Assembly (NCBI RefSeq): GCF_000972845.2
Contig: NC_040022.1
Location: forward strand, 7,284,979-7,348,978
Direction: 5' to 3'
DNA from: Larimichthys crocea
Taxonomy: Eukaryota; Chordata; Actinopteri; Sciaenidae
Length of the DNA: 64,000 nt
The notes under the pieces were generated by a model, which was not told the origin of the DNA, ran no database searches, and saw only the letters and a list, made by a program, of their open reading frames with translations. This document shows, piece by piece, positions 59,983 to 64,000 of the stretch (within the stretch, counting starts at the first letter, position 1; every line of letters starts with the position of its first letter). The translations under genes were made by a program, and so were the position numbers.

Positions 59983-62900
59983 TGTGTGAAAGGAAAACCT
60001 CACAGAGCTGTTTGCATGATGGTAGACTGTAGTAGATTAGGTCTAATTTCTGTTGTAAATGATAACATTTTATTTGATTTCATTTTATTCAAGAAGTAAC
60101 ATTATTTAACACAATTAATGATGAACTGACCAAACTATACATTAGCATTAAACCTGTCTGAACACATTCTGCAAAGTTTATTAAACATTTATTTGGTTTG
60201 TTTTAATCATTAATGATGTTTTGTTCAGTAGTCATTCCGTCTTTCCGTACCAAGAAAAACCCCAAAATGCTTTAGATAATGTTGGGAGGATTTAAGATTT
60301 GTTTACAACCTGTCTGCCTGTCTAACCGCTCAAATTGCTTGCCAAGAAAAGTTTTATGGTTGTCTCCACTTCCAGACAAATCCCTGAGCTCAAACAAAAA
60401 ATATAGACACAGCTGCCACTTTATAGATGTTTTAGTTTCTTTTTATGGAAATGCATGTTTGGGGCAACTGCAATCTCATAGTTTTCTTTACATTACTATT
60501 CTGTATTTGAATGTGGATACAATACAGCAATACCCTCCCATTCTTTCCATAATCCTACTGAGAAGGACAGTTTTCACATCTTGACTGAATACTGCAGAAA
60601 CACCAGCTTCTGATAATCACACAATGAATGAGCTGAATGATGTTCCACCTACGGCTGGTTGGTGGGACTGAGGCTGACAGCACTTAACTGAGTGTGTGTA
60701 GGCTGCCAGCTTCGTGGCAACTGTGACATTGAATACATTTTTCTGTTTCACACTCTTTTGCCTAATTCATTACTCTTTTTTTCAACGCCCTGTCTGTCTG
60801 TCACAGGATTAGCACAGGAAGCTGAAGGAACAGAAACACTTCAAGTGCAAATACACACCCGAAAAATGTCACTAATATCAACTCATTTCTTTTTCAGGCC
60901 ATTTCTGGCAATGAAAGCACACAGCAGTCCAAACGGAGTAAGATACTAATGAATAGCAAACTGTGCTTTCAACAGGCAAGCTTGCATTGCTGAGCACTCA
61001 CAATATAATCTACAAAACAATCAAGTGTGCTAGAGACAGACAACGCAGGAGGCAGAGAAAAGGAACGACCCCTCAGAATTGCTGAAATAGCATTGCAGGC
61101 TGAATGATAGGACAGCCACACCATGGAAAAAAGAAGGATGGAGACGGAAAGAGAGAAATAATGCAGTGTTCAGTGGTTTATGCTCTCTTTGTTGCTCTGC
61201 TTTGCCGAAGAAAGCTTTGTGCATGATAATAAACTGTGCCTTCACATAGCAGCACCCACTTTCCACAGTTTTTTCATTGTATACCAATCAACTATATGCT
61301 TTGTGTAGGTCTGTTTTTCTGTCGCTGTGCCCCTCAACGCTTTTACTCCCTCCCTTCCCTCCTATCTTCCTCACTCCATCCTTGTTTCTGTCTCTGGGTG
61401 ATGAGTCAGGGAGCAGCAAGGGGTCCAAGATATTTGCATCGGCACTTCGCCTCATTTCCTTTCCTAATGGGAGACATGGGAGCATGGCAGCAGACAGAAA
61501 TGGGAGCTGTGGGACAGGGGAGGGTTAGTTGGGTGGGTGGTGGGGTTGACAGAGCAAGAGATAGACAGATAGAGAAAAAGAGATGCTATAAAAAGAAAAG
61601 ACTGAATGATGAAGTGTGTTTAAGTAGGCTGGTGGGCACTGAAGAAGACATTAGCATTAAAATAGCAAAGAACCAGTAATGCAAATGATGTGCGTTTCCA
61701 CGAGTGAGTCATTTGTAGCTTGTAAGTATGTTGATTAAAACCGAGGTAACACCATGATTTATTGTTGCTTGTGCTCTGTGACTAGATGAACCTAGACGAC
61801 CCCTTCTCCACCTCCCTCTACTTCTACATGTGTATTTGTGTGTACAAGCATGTGTGTGGTAGCATTTATTGCACCTTTTGGTGGTGGACAACACCGTTCA
61901 CCGGTTCACTCCAGTAGATAGGGGCCCACACATCATCCCCATGACAACACAACGCTTGCTTGCCAATACAAGCACCTCTACTTATCTAAGTCATTAGGCA
62001 GGCAGCCACTGATGCATTACCCACTATCAGATGGTGCAGAACAAGCAGCTAGACCCTCAAAGAAATTTGCACCAAAAAAAACAAAGCAATACAAGCACAC
62101 TCTGAGACAAACTGGTGAGTGTTGTGAGGATTCAAAAATTCCGACTGCAGCTAATGGGAGCGCTACAAGAAAGCAGCAAAAACAGATGCAATAAGTCCCA
62201 TAGTGGTGCACCTTCTCACCACTCTGGGTCTCTATCACCCAGCTGCAGGAGGTGATTTGGACCTGGGAGCATTCTTGTTTGCCATCCATCTGGTACTGCA
62301 GTGCTGGGAATGGATTCAGTGTATGTGTGCTTCTGTTTGCAGCAGTGGACGATTGCATGCCAGGCCCCTGGGCTGGCACCACTCTGTGCAGAACCGTAAT
62401 GCAAGCATTATTGCTCTTCGGGGAAAATAGGGTTTGTGTCCCAGCACAGCTGAGCAGGCTACAGGCTGTGGGAGTCCGGGGTGCCAACTATGTAAGTTTT
62501 CACTGAGGGTGAGGCCTAGAGCGACAGAGGAAGGAAGGGAGGAATTGCACACACTGGGAAACAAACATCCGTCCAGGCTTCTGCTTTGTCACTGCATACA
62601 AATATGAGACTGCAGCAACATAAGACTAAGAACTGAAGGCCTGCATAATGACATGCACCAGACCACATTTAGCCCCTCGACCCCTGTTTCTCTTAAAATA
62701 GCAATGCAGCAATAAAGCTGCAAAGCTTCCCATATACTGTAGCTGTGGTAATCACAACAGACAATACTGATGCATGCAAGACTGGGATGTTCCCAACTTT
62801 AACACTCTAGTATGGCTTGGGAAACCCCCGAGACTCACACCTACCGACTTCAGCATTGTGATGGCTGTCTCCAAAAAAATAAAAATAAATAAAATAAAAT

Positions 62901-64000
62901 AACTTCCTGAAACCAACAATTCAATAGTCACAGCCACGTCACACTGTCATTAGCCAGGTATGTTTTTTCAGTCATTAGCTGACGTCTTCTGACATGTTTG
63001 AAGAAACTATTGCAACACTATGACTGTCTTAGAGAAAATTATGGCTGAACATGTGTGCCATTAGCCCCATATTTAATTAATTTCCAGGTCTTGCCCCTCT
63101 CTATGATTTGCAGATTTTCACCTTGCCTGATTTGAATGCCTTCTAACATGGTTGGTGACGCTTGTTGAGCATAAGCCAGATCTTAGACCCTCTTTACCTG
63201 GTAAATGCCTGTGATTTTTAAAATCCATACATCCAGTAACCCTGGTGACAGTGTTTTCTCTTGACAAAATACATACACCTTAATAGTACTCCCTATTACA
63301 AGGAAACAGGGGAATTCCCCTTTATCATTTGCAACTGGTTTCCCTGAGTGAACCGTCAATCATAAGGTGAAAAACCAAAAAGCTGGTAATGTTTGAGGTT
63401 GCTCTCTAACTCCTTTAAAAGCCATTAAATGTGTTTGTGGTTGCAGTGCCATGCTTTTTCTCTGTTAAAATGACCGTCTTCTCTGCCCTTCTTTAATTGG
63501 GATTGACATTTAAATGAAGTAGTTAATGTGTGCCAAGGACAGAGTGTGCCGTGTTAACAATTAAAATGCTGCTTAATGGGGCTGGCCAGAGCTATTTTGA
63601 GTGCATGTTGTGGGAGAAAGAATAGGGCATACTCTATTAGTCAGAAACCAGAGCGTTTCCCTGAAGTGGGACAAGGTCAAAGCCACTCCTTCGTTTCTAG
63701 GCTAGCTGCTCATCATCCAGGCACTTCAAAACCCTGACTAAAGTCATTAGCATAAACACCAACCTGGGAGAAGGCTTTTAGCATAACAAAAAGTGGCCAT
63801 CGAGGATACGCTGTCATTTATGTAACACCTCTCTCAGCATGTAGAAAAGTCAGCGCTGCCAGGCTTACATAGGAGCTGAGAAGTGCCCTCGGGTCCCATT
63901 ACTCTTTAAAAGACAGGCTTTCTCTCTCTCTTCTCGCTCATTCTCTCTGGTATAAAGCTCTACATGTCCACCCTGTTTGGAAGACTTGGGCTCACTGGTA

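Larger units (their letters stand above)
51791..64000. other. Upstream intron or flank, noncoding
   Basis: No exon is recognised. Microsatellites at 52109-52122 (GATG), 52659-52707 (AC), 52851-52874 (GT), 56755-56777 (AAAG) and 59314-59341 (CA) are present. A short relic resembling a teleost repeat lies at 59909-59982. The open frames at 53949-54131, 57121-57540 and 62017-62487 do not match any family I know and lack splice-site support. The last 600 bases (63400-63860) are unique and look like a candidate conserved element. Confidence 0.5.

Noticed and set aside
62017..62487. Minus-strand open frame of 156 codons
   Set aside because: No domain is recognised, a competing frame exists on the other strand, and there are no convincing splice sites. 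Low-probability candidate only.

Overview
The window reads as nuclear DNA of a ray-finned fish, most likely a percomorph teleost. The evidence is very low coding density, many long (AC)n/(GT)n and (AG)n microsatellites, two tRNA-derived SINE families of teleost type, a decayed Tc1-like DNA transposon of the salmonid type, relics of Rex1-like and Rex3/RTE-like LINEs, and one canonical vertebrate coding exon with GT-AG borders. There are no prokaryotic operons, rRNAs, CRISPR arrays or phage genes.

Only one protein-coding exon can be supported firmly. It lies on the minus strand at 33632-33961 and encodes an N-terminal segment of a ZNF385-family (matrin/U1-type C2H2) zinc finger protein, probably ZNF385D or a close paralog. 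It has a polypyrimidine tract and AG on its 5' side and a GTAGGT donor on its 3' side. Translation leaves the exon in phase 1. No further canonical ZNF385 exon is recognisable, so everything downstream on the minus strand (positions below 33632) is intron of at least 33 kb for the long transcript. Everything above 33961 is upstream intron or 5' flank.

At the left end, 782-1010 is a small CpG-dense patch. It holds a minus-strand ATG followed after ten coding bases by a perfect GTAAGT donor, again in phase 1. I infer an alternative promoter and short first exon for the same gene, skipping the zinc-finger exon, by analogy with ZNF385 isoforms that start with a very short first exon. An 11-bp perfect hairpin sits in the putative 5' UTR.

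Layout: 1-780 AT-rich intron; 782-1010 candidate alternative first exon; 1.2-6.1 kb intron with pyrimidine tracts; 6.1-6.6 kb Rex1-like LINE relic; 13.9-14.1 kb SINE with clear target-site duplication; 17.4 kb (AC)37; 19.0-19.6 kb teleost dispersed repeat; 22.3-22.55 kb LINE 3' end; 25.8-26.0 kb and 43.8-43.9 kb an inverted pair of one dispersed repeat; 26.7-26.9 kb SINE on minus; 30.2-31.6 kb full-length but dead Tc1 element; 33.6-34.0 kb coding exon; 41.6 kb old SINE; 45.1-45.5 and 51.6-51.8 kb dispersed repeats; the rest is unique noncoding DNA. Several unique, low-repeat blocks look like candidate conserved regulatory elements, but this needs an alignment to decide. I found no convincing previously undescribed system. 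The alternative first exon is the most useful lead.
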